Source: Pelodera strongyloides
Lineage: Eukaryota; Nematoda; Chromadorea; Rhabditida; Rhabditidae
NCBI GenBank assembly: GCA_036852015.1
Contig: JAANDG010000078.1
Coordinates: 186,001 to 250,000 of the forward strand
DNA length: 64,000 nt
Direction: 5' to 3'
Both the position numbers and the translations under genes were made by a program. Below, piece after piece: positions 49,639-61,541 of the stretch. Numbering within the stretch: the stretch's first letter is position 1; each line of letters begins with the position of its first letter. A model generated the notes under the pieces. That model saw only the letters and a program-made list of their open reading frames with translations, searched no databases and had not been told where the DNA came from.

Positions 49639-50740
49639 GCTGGAAAGAGTTATTTTCTAATAAATAAAAAGTGAAATTGAATTAAACGTAAAAAGGCACA
49701 AATACCAAAATATGTGGAGGAGTGCAGTTATGTTACAACAGCTGGAATAGCTATACATCCAGTCAATCCAGTGAACTACGGAATAGTTTATTATTTTAAA
49801 AGCAAAGTTTGATGCGTAAAGTACGGAAATTTCGCAGCTTTGGTGGAATTACGAATGCAAGCTTGGTTACCATTTGTTTTACAACACATGGAAAACAATA
49901 ATAAAGCACTGGTTGCTCTCCTCAGTTTGCCGGGTTTTAAGCGTTTTCGCTGGCGATTTCCGAACTATAAGATAGCGAGATCTTTACAGATTAGATAACA
50001 AATTTGTCACTAAATCATAAACAACACGTTCTAGTTTTTAGTGATTCACTTATACGAAAATAGTGGAAGTTAAGGAGAGAAGCTTTACAAATCTAGTGTG
50101 TTATGGACACGAAATAGTGGGTAATAAACATAGAGAGTTAGGGATGGGATAAACACAAACAATTGACCTATGAACCGCTTGAGCAAAGCATATGTACACA
50201 AAGAACGAGTAATGTTGAAATGCAGCAATGATGCAAACTTGCTTTCATCATACCTTTCATTTACATCATGAGCCTTGCATCATTGCCGTGATCGGTAAAA
50301 TAATACAGGAGGAGAGTTTTTTTTTCGCTTTTTGGCACGGATTTTCTTTTTTTTTTCTCGAAAGCGAACAATTTCCGTGTTTTCAAACCATAAGATTTAC
50401 TCAATGTGATTCATAACTACGTGTTTTGTTCTTGATCGTGACTCTGTTATTACATCTACATACAGTTCGAGATTGTTGACAAAAAGTTATAAACAGTTGG
50501 TCAAAGATGTTGGTATTACTTGAGTTTTATATTTCCTATGCCGTTTAGATTTCTAATGTGATGAAAAGCAGCTAAATTTCGCTTAGCAGCTTACTTGTGT
50601 AACTTTTTACAAATTGACTTTTTGGGGAATCAGTGTTTTGAAACGGAATGTTCTTAGCAATTTCTCTGTTAATTTGTGATCAGCCTTTGTAGTTTATTCA
50701 ATTTCGCATAAAACATGGCAATTTGACTACGATCGTCTGA
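49639..50740. other. Intergenic region between divergent UGT and MSP genes
   Basis: About 1.1 kb with no gene recognised. It separates the minus-strand UGT start from the plus-strand MSP start, so it should contain both promoters. The short MSP core promoter is listed separately. Confidence 0.5.
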
Positions 50741-50779
50741 ATAAAAAGGTCTGCCAGTAAGGGTAGAGTATCCATCAAC
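50739..50779 (+). promoter_or_regulatory. MSP core promoter and leader
   Basis: TGAATAAAAAGG followed by CTGCCAGTAAGGGTAGAG and ATCCATCAACATG. The same arrangement precedes the MSP copies at 59453 and 62019 (TGAATAAA, then GCCAG, then CATCAACATG). The conserved A/T box about 40 bases before the ATG looks like a TATA-type element (inference). Confidence 0.6.
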
Positions 50780-51257
50780 ATGGCTCAGTCAGTTCCTCCC
50801 GGTGATATCGGCACCCAGCCCAACGCCAAGGTCGTCTTCAACGCTCCCTACGATGACAAGCACACCTACCACATCAAGGTAAGATTTCGAAACGCCTCGG
50901 TACATGAACAGGAAAACTGGCTCCTTGCCTGTAGTGTGGATTTACTAGCTTACACTTATATTTACAATTTAGGTGACCAACTCCGGAGGACGTCGTATCG
51001 GATGGGCGTTCAAGACCACCAACATGAAGCGTCTTGGTGTGGACCCACCCTGTGGAGTGCTCGACCCCAAGGAGGCTGTGCTCGTCGCCGTCTCTTGCGA
51101 TGCCTTCGCCTACGGACAGGAGGACACCAACAACGACCGTATCACCATCGAGTGGACCAACACCCCCGATGGTGCCGCCAAGCAGTTCCGCCGTGAGTGG
51201 TTCCAGGGAGACGGAATGGTCCGCAGAAAGAATCTGCCCATCGAGTACAACCCATAA
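50780..51257 (+). CDS. msp: Major sperm protein (copy A, intact)
   Basis: Cytoskeletal protein that polymerises to drive crawling of nematode sperm; also released as an oocyte-maturation signal. Exons 50780-50878 and 50973-51257 encode 127 residues, the exact family length. It starts [20 protein letters not shown] and has [38 protein letters not shown] and [11 protein letters not shown] at the end. One phase-0 intron of 94 bases follows HTYHIK; from memory most C. elegans msp genes lack introns while several other nematodes have one. An AATAAA lies at 51273. The G+C-rich codons contrast with AT-rich surroundings, as expected of a highly expressed gene. Confidence 0.97.
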
Positions 51258-51556
51258 ACCTATATGTTTATCAATAAATGTCTTTTCCCAAATTGTGTTC
51301 TTGAATGGAAATTGCATTTCGGACATGATAATTGGGAGAAATTCCTGCTTCTATGTTTTCTTGTTCTCTTTTCTCGTCTCGTAACTTGATCTTATCTTCT
51401 GGGTGTCAGCTGTTATGTTTACTAATGAAAATCTTGAAAAGGATAATATTAACTATATAAACCGTACTGTACAAGCTTGGTACTGTGTATGTATGGTATG
51501 TTCGGTTTGGTTGGTTATGTTGTAAAATATTGTATTAGGTGTCTCATTGGAAAAAT

Positions 51557-52692
51557 TTGGATTTAGACAGTCAACCCCGATTGTCGATTTTATGGTGTTA
51601 ATCGAATCAGTTTTTCATGCTGAGGAAGATAAAAGCAAACTTAAGCGTCGGTCACTAAAAATAAAAAAGTTATGGCAAAGTGAAATTTTTTAAATCTGTA
51701 GAAAATGGGCGGAACCAAAATTGAAGTAAAATCACGCCAAATTTCGCTATTGGAGCCTCGTACTGTTCAAAGTCAGAAGAAGGGAATGGGGTTTCCATAT
51801 ATGGCAGATTTTCCTTCCAAGTGTAGGAAAAACTAGCGTATTATGACACTACACGAGAACGTCTACAGACACGCGAAAACATTGTCCCGTGGCAAGCAGC
51901 CACGGGACAATTTGCTATTGATACTTGGAAGGCAAACACACGGTTTTTGGCATACATGGAACCCCATTTGGTAAAGAATATGAAGTTTCATTTGGTCATG
52001 ATGATAAGTCCGCGCCTGTCGGGGAATCTGAAAGCTATTTTTATACTGGTAAATTAAACATATTAGTGAACTGAAACGAGATGGCACGCAAACATAGGAG
52101 GCATTAGATGAATCAGGTAGAAAAGGCCCGCTGCGCTACTAATGATAGAAGAAGAGTGCAACACACGCGTGTCGAACTGTCAGCGCCCGCACCCACGCTG
52201 CGCGGCTCCTCGCAGTGTGTGTGTGTGTGTGGGCGCTGCAACTGGTAGAAAAAACGTACACGCGCTGCCCGAAGGGCAGCGCCCGCACACACGCTGCGCG
52301 GCGGGGCCCGGCCCCGCCGCGCAGCGTGTGTGCGGGCGCTACTAATGATAGAGAAAGTGTGCTGCACATGCGCTGCCCGAAGGGAAGCGCCCGCACACAC
52401 GCTGCGCGGCGGGGCCCGGGCGACTGAATATGTAAATTCGAATATTCTAATATGCATGCGAATATATCAATATTTCTTGCCATTTGCTTATTTGGACGTG
52501 ATTTTAATGCAATCCTTGGCCCCGCCCCCTTATTTTTCATTTTCCAGAGCTAAATTTGAACAATTTCACCATATCATAACTTTTTTATTTTTAGTGACCG
52601 ACGCTTAATTTTGCTTTTATCTTCCTCAGCATGAAAAACTGATTCGATTAACACCATAAAATCGACAATCGGGGTTGACTGTCTAAATCCAA
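51557..52692. mobile_element. Foldback element with long inverted arms
   Basis: The arm at 51557-51720 (TTGGATTTAGACAGTCAACC, GATTGTCGATTTTATGG, TAAGCGTCGGTCACTAAAAA) recurs inverted at about 52540-52692. Between the arms lie a family B-like MITE (51787-51966) and GC-rich hairpins (52150-52425). No transposase frame. Located between MSP copy A and the intact UGT. Confidence 0.8.
52150..52425. repeat. GC-rich hairpin repeats
   Basis: Units of CGCTGCCCGAAGGGCAGCGC and GCCCGCACACACGCTGCGCG occur in both orientations, including a long palindrome centred on GGGGCCCGGCCCC near 52312. One isolated half unit (GCAGCGTGTGTGCGGGCGCT) lies at about 60349-60368. Open frames over it on both strands are compositional artefacts. 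Confidence 0.85.
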
Positions 52693-53705
52693 CTTTAGCC
52701 GTCTCATTTGGTCTCATTCACCGATTCACCTATCTAATTGTGGTAGATCAGTAGCACAACGTTGTTCCACAACGTTATGACGTGTTTGTTGGTCGTAGGC
52801 CTGGCAGAACTTCGGAAAAACTTGAAATGTCTGAAAAACTCGCTGAAACCTTTGCAATTTACATGCTCACATTTTGTACCGAGATCACCAGACACAGTAC
52901 CAGTGCAGTACATGCACAAAGCATTCGGTATGAAGTTTGCAATACAAAACTCTCTAATTGCGGTACACGATAAACTAGATGGAACCATGTTCCGCTATGT
53001 TGTAGGATACTAGTGGTCTTACATTTGTATTCGTCAGCTTTTTCAAGATCGTTGGTCTTCTAAGAGTCTCATCTGAACTTCGAACTGTGAAGTACATCAC
53101 TCATTACAAATGCCCAATTTCATAAAGTTCCAGGATGGCTCGTTCTTTTTGTATGTCATCGTTGGTGTTGGTCACTTGGTTTTGTTTGTGACTTGTATTT
53201 ATCTTGGGAGGCAATTTTGTGTGCCTTTGTGGTTCCTTATGTCCTTATCTACTTGTGACTTGTGACCCCTATATTAGACCACGATTATACACACTTATCA
53301 CTCATTTGGAGAAAATTTTCAGTCCTAGTCCAAAGAATTATGATCAGTTGGTCGAAGACATATATACGTTTTTACTTGAGTAAACTTTGAATGAATATAA
53401 GCGTCCGAGAAGTTTTCTATTCTATTCCTGGTTGTACCATTTCGTCCAATCAATATAACGATCGTTCTTCATAACTATTCGGTTCTTTTCAGTTATATTT
53501 CGCTAATTTTTGACTCAAGATTACTCTACAATTCGAAGAATTTCTTGAGCTTATTGCTTACTTTTTTGCTAGAATAGTTAAAAACCGGTCATATCTTGCT
53601 TGCTTTACTCTCCAGTTCTCTTACTTTTCCAAGATCATGCCATTCCGAATAGGAATAGATGGTTGTTTGCGAATTCGAGTTGTCTTCTTTCATTTCAGAG
53701 CCGAG

Positions 53706-55526
53706 ATGCTTTTTCTTCGATTAATATGTTTATTTGGATTAGCAACGGCCACTAAGATATGTATATTCGTACCAGAAATATCAAACAGTCAGGTTCGAAT
53801 GTTATTTTTCTGAAGAGAGTTTGTACGACATTTGTTTAATTGTGTTATATAAAGCAAAAAAAGCTCCCAATTTCGTTGAGAAATAGCTGAAGACCGCAAT
53901 TTGGCATCTGATTCTCTGTGGCACGAGCATTGGTCCAATAGCTTTGGATAAAGGAATATACAGTTTTAAGTGTACTCATTTAGGTGCTCTGGAATAAGCG
54001 CGTCGCCGAAACTCTCGCCAAAACTGGACTCGATGTGACAATGATTATGATGAAGCCGAAAACTCTCGAACTTGTCCACACTGATATTGATCCGGCTGTA
54101 AAAAGTACGCGATTGTTTATTGTTTTTTTAAAGCGAAATACCGGCCGGTTTTTGAAACACATGCAGTAGACCAGCATTCTTATGCAGCTTATGCAAATGA
54201 GCACAAATTAGAATAAAAAATCGAGCTAAATTCGAGCAAAGTAAATGCGTAAGAATTTAGTTGTTCATGGTGTTTCAAAAACCGGCCGATATTTCGCTTT
54301 AAATGAGCATCAACAGATGCACGCAGTGGATCTGTGTGTTCCTGCAATATATGACTAATGTTGTGGAATTGATGAATCTTCTACCCCCTCCGCGCTGATT
54401 GGCCAATGTGCTATATTGGCGTGGCACCTGCGTTATTGGCCAATCAGCGTGTATGGGCGTGACAACTGCGATTGACTGTTGTGTATGACTGGCCATGGTA
54501 AATTGCGGAAAACTGCCTGAATATTGCGACTGAAAATTGGAAAAAAAATTCAGTATACTATATTTGAAACGGAGAATCCGGTGGAGTCATCAAAAATAGG
54601 GGTCATTTGAAATGGGCCTGACCCTTTAAGTACAAACATACGTTGGAGAAGGTTTCAGCTTTAATTCGGTGCATAAAATAACAGGTTTTTTTGCAGTCAA
54701 GCGGGTCGATATGGAGACTGGATTGGATTGGAATGAAGTGGAAAAACAGCATGCTGCAGTAATTTACGAGGTCAGTAAAATATATAAAATTTTTGCCTTG
54801 TTTTCCTTATTCTTGTCAGTGGGTATATCCATTCAACCGAGGTAACTAAGAAACTAACAATAAGCGTATTATTATGGACAACTGTATAGCCTATTGTTAG
54901 AGATTTCCGGTTTGTTGATTTGAAGTTTCCATAATTAATAAAAATATTGTTTTAACTATTTTTGATTTCACAGGATCTCACCGTGTTTGATTCTCGACTT
55001 AGACACCAGCTGCAAATGAGGTCTCAAGGTCTTCTTCGAGGATGTAACAGTGAGTGTTTACAAAATAAAATTCTCAGATTTTTTCTTTAAGAGAAATTTT
55101 AAATTTTGAAAATTTTTAAAGTGCGGAAAAGGTAGAAGGGGGAGGGAGGGAGAGGGAGATTGAGAGGAGAGGAAGAGGAGAGGAGAGGGAGAGGGAGAGG
55201 GAGAGGGAGAGAGGGAGAGTGAGAGAGGGAGAGGGAGAGGGAGAGGGAGAGGGAGGGGAGGGAGGGGAGGGAGAGGGAGGAGGGAGAGGGAGAGGGGGGG
55301 AGAGGGAGAGAGGAGGGAGGTAGGGAGAGGGAGAGGGAGAGGGAGAGGGAGAGGGAGGGGAGAGGGGAAGGGAGGAGGAGGGAGAGGGAGAGGAGGGAGG
55401 AGAGAGAGGGAGAGGATAGAGAGGGAGAGGTAGAGGAGAGGGAGAGGGGAGAGAGAGGGAGAGAGGGAGAGGGAGAGGAGAGAGGGAGAAGAGAGAGGGA
55501 GAGGGGATCTCTCTTCTCTCTTAGCG

Positions 55527-55559
<33 letters not shown>

Positions 55560-58500
55560 TTCTCACGATCTCCATCTATCTCAATATGTTATCTAACTCT
55601 GCGTGTTCCTCAATTCTCCTGCAATCTGGTTATCTTTTATTCATTTGGCACTCGTGATATTTTTCTGTTTTCAGGCACTCTTCACAATAAAGAATTCCTG
55701 CAATGGTTGAAAAACGAGAAATTCGACTTGGCCTTCGCGCATATGTATCATTATTGTCCAATTGGACTCATTCACCACGCAGGGGTAATTAAAGCTAATA
55801 GTTCAGTAATAGTTTATTATTATTCTCACATAAGTAATATATATACTATAGAATGGAGCATGCTATGGGTCAGAATTTTAAATGAACATGAAAAAATTCT
55901 TAATTTATTCTGGGCAAGAGCTTTTTTCGAGGGAAAAATACAGTTTTTTTTTCAGAGAAGATTTATATTTAGAATCTTTACAATCACAAAATCGGATCTG
56001 TTACCTAGGGAATTATAATTATTGCATTCAGTACCCAAGTAAAAATTATATTTCCCTCCATTCAGATTCCTTCCTGGGTGTGGCTCAACGCGGGTGCACT
56101 CATGGATTACGTGGCCGATGCAGTAGGAGTCCCACTCATTCCCAGTTACGTACCACGTAAGTATTCACGTAATTTACGCACCGAACGAACTATCACATCA
56201 TAAATATATATTCTTATATTGTCTTTCAGCTATGGCAATGGAAGCCGGTTCAAAGATGAACTTCTATGAGCGCGTGAAGAGTTTCATCGGACATGGACTC
56301 ATGAAAATCATTTATCCAAGGTTGGTTGATTGAAATGGAACTTGTTAGTATATCGTATATGTACATTTTAGGTATGCGTAGCTAGTACATGTAGTTTGTA
56401 GTTAAATACTATCAACCTCAATCAGGTGGCCTATGAAAACTCAATACTCGGATCCAAATTCATCGTTTATATAAAACTTTAAAATTCATAGTTATATAGA
56501 CATATAGACGAAGCACCTTATCCCTATCTTAACAACCTTTTAGAGTGATCCCGCTTCCGGAAACGCAGATCTTCAGAGAGGCGATTTCTGCCGACTTTCG
56601 GGACCTACAGGAGTTGTCTAGCAAAGTAGGATTGTATAATACATACTTAACTTAATTTCTGATAAATATCTCTCGGGAAATTGAGTATACAAAACCGCGA
56701 GTATGCTTCAGCAACACGCTTACATTACAACACTTCGTTTGTTGGCTAAATTCTTATAAAAAATACCTCGAGTACTCAATTGTACTGTAAATGTCGGAAT
56801 GTAAAAAAGAAGACTAATAGTAAACATATAGGTAAGCTATGGCTATAGGGGAAGGATATTCTTGTACTTCACATTCACATTCATATTTCAATGTATTCTT
56901 TCTTATTCAGGCGCCCCTTGTAATGGTAAACAGCAACGAATTGTATGAATTTGCTCGCCCAACACTGCATAAAGTGGTCTATATTGGAGGACTTGGAATG
57001 CAGTTTACGGATGCTAAACCGCTGAAACCGGTGAGATTTTCCAGACTTCGGGTTTCTCAATTTCTTATTCTAACTTTTGTATTTATAATATAATAATAAT
57101 ACTTTGATTGGTTAACAAATAGAGCCAAGAAAGAACGTCAACCAAAGGGAACTCTAAGTAAGGATCGCGCTTCACAGCGCGAGAGTATTTGTCAATTTTT
57201 TACAGGAATTCGACGCAATCGTAAAGAAAGCGAAAAAGGGCGTTATTCTATTTTCGTTCGGATCTGTCGCCAAGCTTGATCTGATGCCTAGAATTTGGAA
57301 GGTATGCAACCCTTTTTTTCTCTACCTTAGCAACTCTGGCTCTCTAGGTTTCTCTATGTCTCTATGTCTCTCCGTTCCTCTTTCTCTCTCCCTAACACAT
57401 ACCAACTTTATAATTTTTCAAGAAAACCTCATAAACTACTTCAGGAATCGTTCATGACAGCATTCTCCAAATTCCCCGACTACCAATTTGTCGTCCGTTA
57501 TTCTTCTGATGATATTGAGGACATTCGACCGGAAAACGTTCATTTCTTCAAGTGGATTCCACAAAATGATCTGCTAAGTGAGTTGTGCCGAATAGCCTAT
57601 GCTATCATCCGTATCAGTTGACAAATAGTGGTCTAGAACTATACTATGCGTACAGTTAATTATGCATGGAGTCTTCTGCCCCTTCCCAGCTACCTTTCCA
57701 TATTCATATTTGCTCAAATATTAATACGTAAAAATATTTTTTTTTAGAACACGAAAAGACTATTGGATTCATCTCGCATGGTGGTTATAATAGTGTTCAG
57801 GTGGGAAGATAAACCCAACTTCGGTTATATTTCTGTCAGCATTTTTATTGTAGCGGGTGCAGCCGGACAATAGAACAGAGGCCGTATTCACCAACACGCA
57901 GGTAGCCCTCCCTGGTCTCCCCAAGGAACGAAAGAGTGCCTAGAAAGTGCGAGGGCAGAAGAGATTCAGAGCGCCCGTGAGCCTAAGGAGGGCTCCCTGT
58001 GTGTTGGTGAATACGGCCTCTGTACATAGCTCCTAAGAGTAGGAATTAAATAGTAATTCATAATTATATCATTTAAAATTTCCAGGAAACCATAAACTCT
58101 GGCAAACCAATTATCACTGTACCTTTATTTGGCGATCAGCCAAAGAATGCCAAATTGGCAGAACAATCTGGATTCGGAATTAATGTTAAAAAGGGAGGAA
58201 TGAATGCGGATCGACTGGTGAAGGCAATTACGAAAATGGTCACAGACAAGAAGTTAGTTTCTTACTGTCATAGAAAATAATATTGATTAGCGATTTATGC
58301 GCTCGTAGCAGCAAATACATAGCAAATGCATGGTCTGAGCTATTTACGCGCTCGTAGGTAGCAGCAAATGCACTATTATAATGCACGACCACACGACATT
58401 AAGCAATAACTATTCTTCGGCTGACATGCTCGCTAACACTCTAAAGTGTTTTCAGATATGGAGAAGTTTCCCGTCGAATTTCCGAAATGGTCAAGAAGAA

Positions 58501-58951
58501 GCCACTGAAACCGGATGAACTTCTTGTGAAATGGACCAACTTTTTGGCCGAGTTCAAGGTAAAACTTTGTTATTTTCTAATTAATCAATGGAACTATCTT
58601 TTATTGCGCACATTTAAAACACCTCATAGTAGCCAGCCATACGATATTTCACGATGTCGAACTACAAACAAAAGCATTGATACTGCAGAGAAAATTCGAT
58701 TTGGGAACTGGATCGGGAAATACCATTAAAAATTCCAACCCGGAAAATGACTATATTTCCATTTGCAGACGCTCGACAACCTGGTTCCCTATGGTGCGCA
58801 CCTTTCATTTGTACAGTACCACTCTCTGGATGTTATGGCATTTTTGGCCCTTTCTCTCTTCGTCATACTGCATATCTTGTACAGGATATTGAAGACTGTC
58901 ACCTGCCGAGTTGTTCGATTGTTTTGCAATAAAAAGGCAAAGAAGGAATAA
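53706..58951 (+). CDS. UDP-glycosyltransferase (UGT), complete
   Basis: Transfers sugar from UDP-sugar to small lipophilic acceptors at the ER membrane (detoxification, hormone or metabolite conjugation). Fifteen exons: 53706-53792, 53984-54104, 54697-54770, 54974-55049, 55675-55784, 56066-56156, 56230-56320, 56544-56625, 56911-57030, 57206-57301, 57445-57577, 57748-57800, 58086-58252, 58456-58558, 58769-58951. All are in phase, 528 residues, the normal length. Residues 1-16 are a signal peptide. The donor-binding signature is present: FKWIPQNDLL, then GFISHGGYNSVQE, then ITVPLFGDQPKNA. A C-terminal membrane helix (MAFLALSLFVILHILY) is followed by a basic tail ending KAKKE, a KXKXX-type ER retrieval signal. 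At the place where most UGTs have the catalytic histidine (SHV) this protein has NSQV. Introns contain MITEs (54128, 57876) and a long GA tract. Paralogue of the truncated gene at 40384-49638, in inverted orientation. Confidence 0.94.
54128..54302. repeat. TTAA-ended MITE, family A, copy 6
   Basis: Left end TTAAAGCGAAATACCGGCCGG, right end CCGGCCGATATTTCGCTTTAA. Located 23 bases after exon 2 of the intact UGT, and almost unmutated, suggesting recent activity. Confidence 0.88.
55136..55512. repeat. GGGAGA-type purine tract
   Basis: About 375 bases of almost pure G and A on the plus strand, built from GGGAGA and GAGAGG units, followed by a pyrimidine stretch to about 55565. Intron 4 of the intact UGT. 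Capable of triplex (H-DNA) formation in principle. The antisense serine/leucine frame is an artefact. Confidence 0.92.
57876..58022. repeat. MITE with CAGAGGCCGTATTCACCAAC termini
   Basis: 147 bases. The start CAGAGGCCGTATTCACCAAC is mirrored at the end by GTTGGTGAATACGGCCTCTG, a perfect 20-base inverted repeat. Intron 12 of the intact UGT. Shares TATTCACCA with the element at 5619-5746, so the two may be related. Confidence 0.88.
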
Positions 58952-59452
58952 ATAATATACTGATGTTGTAAATTCTTTTCGAGAGCTGTATAGGTAAAGT
59001 AAAAATTATGTATGTTTTGTTTTATTGAAGAGGATTGGAGTTCGCGTAAAGCAACAACGTGAATAAAAACCAAGGAAATAAATACAGAATTACAGTAAAT
59101 GGAGAGTATCCCTTCGCCAGCACAGGTGCTTTCGCTAGCGCATAACGTGTTACCTCTCATAACGTGCCACAGAGATCTCATAAGGAGGAGTAACACACAT
59201 TACGCATCTTTTTCTATAAGATTAATTTGGTAGATTAATTGTACACAGCAACTTGTTGTACTGTATCAACCTTCAACCAAAAAAGACAACCATAATGAGC
59301 AACAATTTGCAGTTTCCCGAATCATTTTGTTGTTATAGTGAAACGCAATTGGCCATTTTGAATTTTGAATATTATTTGCATAACGACTTCTTGATTAGCA
59401 TGCACACTAATGAATAAATAGGGCTGCCAGTGAGGGTAGAGTATCCATCAAC

Positions 59453-59934
59453 ATGGCTCAGTCAGTTCCTCCCGGTGATATCGGCACCCAGTCCAACGCC
59501 AAGGTCGTCTTCAACGCTCCCTACGATGACAAGCACACCTACCACATCAAGGTAAGCTTCGGTATTGCGTTTTTGTCGAACCGAGTGTGTAAGGGTGGGA
59601 TTATTCCATTGCTTTGTACCATTTACTTGCACCTTATCTTTTAGGTGACCAACTCCGGAGGACGTCGTATCGGATGGGCCTTCAAGATCACCAACATGAA
59701 GCGTCTTGGTGTGGACCCACCCTGCGGTGTGCTTGACCCCAAGCCAAGGAGGCTATGCTTGTCGCCGTCTCTTGTGATGCCTTCCAGTACGGACAGGAGG
59801 ACACCAACAACGACCGTATCACCATCGAGTGGACCAACACCCCCGATGGTGCCGCCAAGCAGTTCCGCCGTGAGTGGCTCCAGGGAGACGGAATGGTTCG
59901 CAGAAAGAATCTGCCCATCGAGTACAACCCATAA
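59453..59934 (+). pseudogene. Major sperm protein copy B, frameshifted
   Basis: Exons 59453-59551 and 59645-59934 match copies A and C, with the same intron position. After GVLDPK a five-base duplication (CCAAG, about 59741-59750) shifts the frame, so the conserved second half is read out of frame and the normal stop at 59932 is missed. Missense changes also occur (QSNAK, FKITNMK, and tryptophan-leucine in the late EWFQGDG block). The original frame downstream is otherwise free of stops. So the break is recent, or a sequencing error. AATAAA follows at 59948. Confidence 0.88.
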
Positions 59935-60767
59935 GACTGCTCTCTGTAATAAACAATTTCCCTCCACTGCCTTATGAGCGATTGCATTTTGTTAACGGTT
60001 GCTTTGTTGTGTTAACGGCATGTTCCGCTTGTAATTGCTTTGTGTGCTTTGTGGATATTGTATCAATCGTGATACCGAGAAATATTCATTCGCATATCAC
60101 GCTGCCATACACTGCAAAATATCATTGTCACGATTATTGTCGATTATTGAGGAAAATTGTCACGATTATTTGCAAAGCGAAACGACGGTTTTTGAGAATA
60201 TTCTGGTTAGTAATATATTTTTTAGTTTTCAAACAGCAGATCCTCACGTTGCACCCGAGTAATCTTTGTCTTGTCTTGTCTTAGGTATCTGTATTTTTAA
60301 AGTTAAAAGTAACAACGAAAGGCTCTTTGAAGGGCCGGGCCCCGCCCCGCAGCGTGTGTGCGGGCGCTTAAAGTTCTCCTTGAGACATAGAACGAGCGAA
60401 TCTACTGCTAAAATAGTTCCATCCTAAACACACCCTTGGATTCCAGTCGGTTGGAGTTGTTCGGAGTTCCGACGTTCGGACGGAGTACACTAACGTACTG
60501 TATGTAAGGGCTCACTGTATGAGTGTTCATTCGCATTCGGAATGACTTCCCGAAAGGAAAAATTCGGATCGTTCTGGAACGTTCTTGTGGAGGTTTCAAT
60601 TCAATGCATGGCAAAATTTGCCTGATTTTGCTTCCAAGTATCGAAAAATTTAAACTTGTAACTAACCGAGAATATTTTAATTCTAGCGGCCGGTAGTCAC
60701 TGGACTATTTTTTTGGAGAGTGTGCATCCGCCTCCTTTTGGTGTATCATATGGCAGATTTTCTATAA

Positions 60768-61006
60768 TGGGGTTCGCAAGTATGCCAAAAACCGCGAGTT
60801 TTCCTTGTAATTTACCGAAATTTTGTGCAATTTTGACACATCCGCACTAGAAAATCCGCCATCAAAGGCATTTTTTGTTGAACAAATGGTCCCGTGGCGA
60901 TCGGTCGTAAAAACTGCCTGTTGATATTCTCGTGTAGTGCCAAGATACGGTAAATGTTTCGATACTGCAAGGAAAATGGGGCATACTTGGCAACTTGGAA
61001 ACCCCA
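60768..61006. repeat. Family B-like MITE between MSP copies
   Basis: Starts TGGGGTTCGCAAGTATGCCA and ends CAACTTGGAAACCCCA. It is followed at once by a second element start (TGGGGCTTCC at about 61014), so copies are adjacent or nested. Confidence 0.72.
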
Positions 61007-61254
61007 TCCCGTTATGGGGCTTCCATTTATGCCAAAAACAACTGTGCGTTCCCTTCAAAATTTACCGTATTTTCCCTGAATTGAATATTTGACATGAGAA
61101 ATTAATACATGGGGATGGGTCTCGCGAAGTCGTAAAATACGGTAAATTTGCCCGGATATTTCCCATAATGCGCATAAATACGGTAAATTGCATACGAGAT
61201 GCCTGTTTTATTTGGAAGCAAAACGCACGGTTTTTCCGATACATAAATAAGAGA

Positions 61255-61345
61255 ACTTGGTAACCATGATAGACTTGGTAACACTTGGTAACTTGGTAAC
61301 ACTTGGTAACTTGGAACTTGGTAACAGGAAAGAACTTGGTAACCA
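61255..61345. repeat. ACTTGGTAAC tandem repeats
   Basis: Seven or more copies of ACTTGGTAAC, some shortened to ACTTGG. Lies between the two tail-to-tail MSP copies. Confidence 0.85.
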
Positions 61346-61541
61346 CGATACACGTTCGACAATGTGTATAGATGCATAATATGATCCATGAGACTATACG
61401 CACAACGCACAACTGCACAACATAGACTAGAACCACATAGCAGCATGTCTACGCTAAAGTTACCACAAGCAACAACAATCACAAATTGTAAATTGCTCAT
61501 AAGGCAGTGGAGGGAAATTGTTTATTACAAAGGTGGAATCT

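Noticed and set aside
52113..52608. Several frames rich in alanine, arginine and histidine
   Set aside because: They lie on GC-rich hairpin repeats and appear on both strands, as expected from composition.
58789..59196. 135-codon frame antisense to the last UGT exon
   Set aside because: Shadow of the UGT exon plus downstream non-coding DNA.
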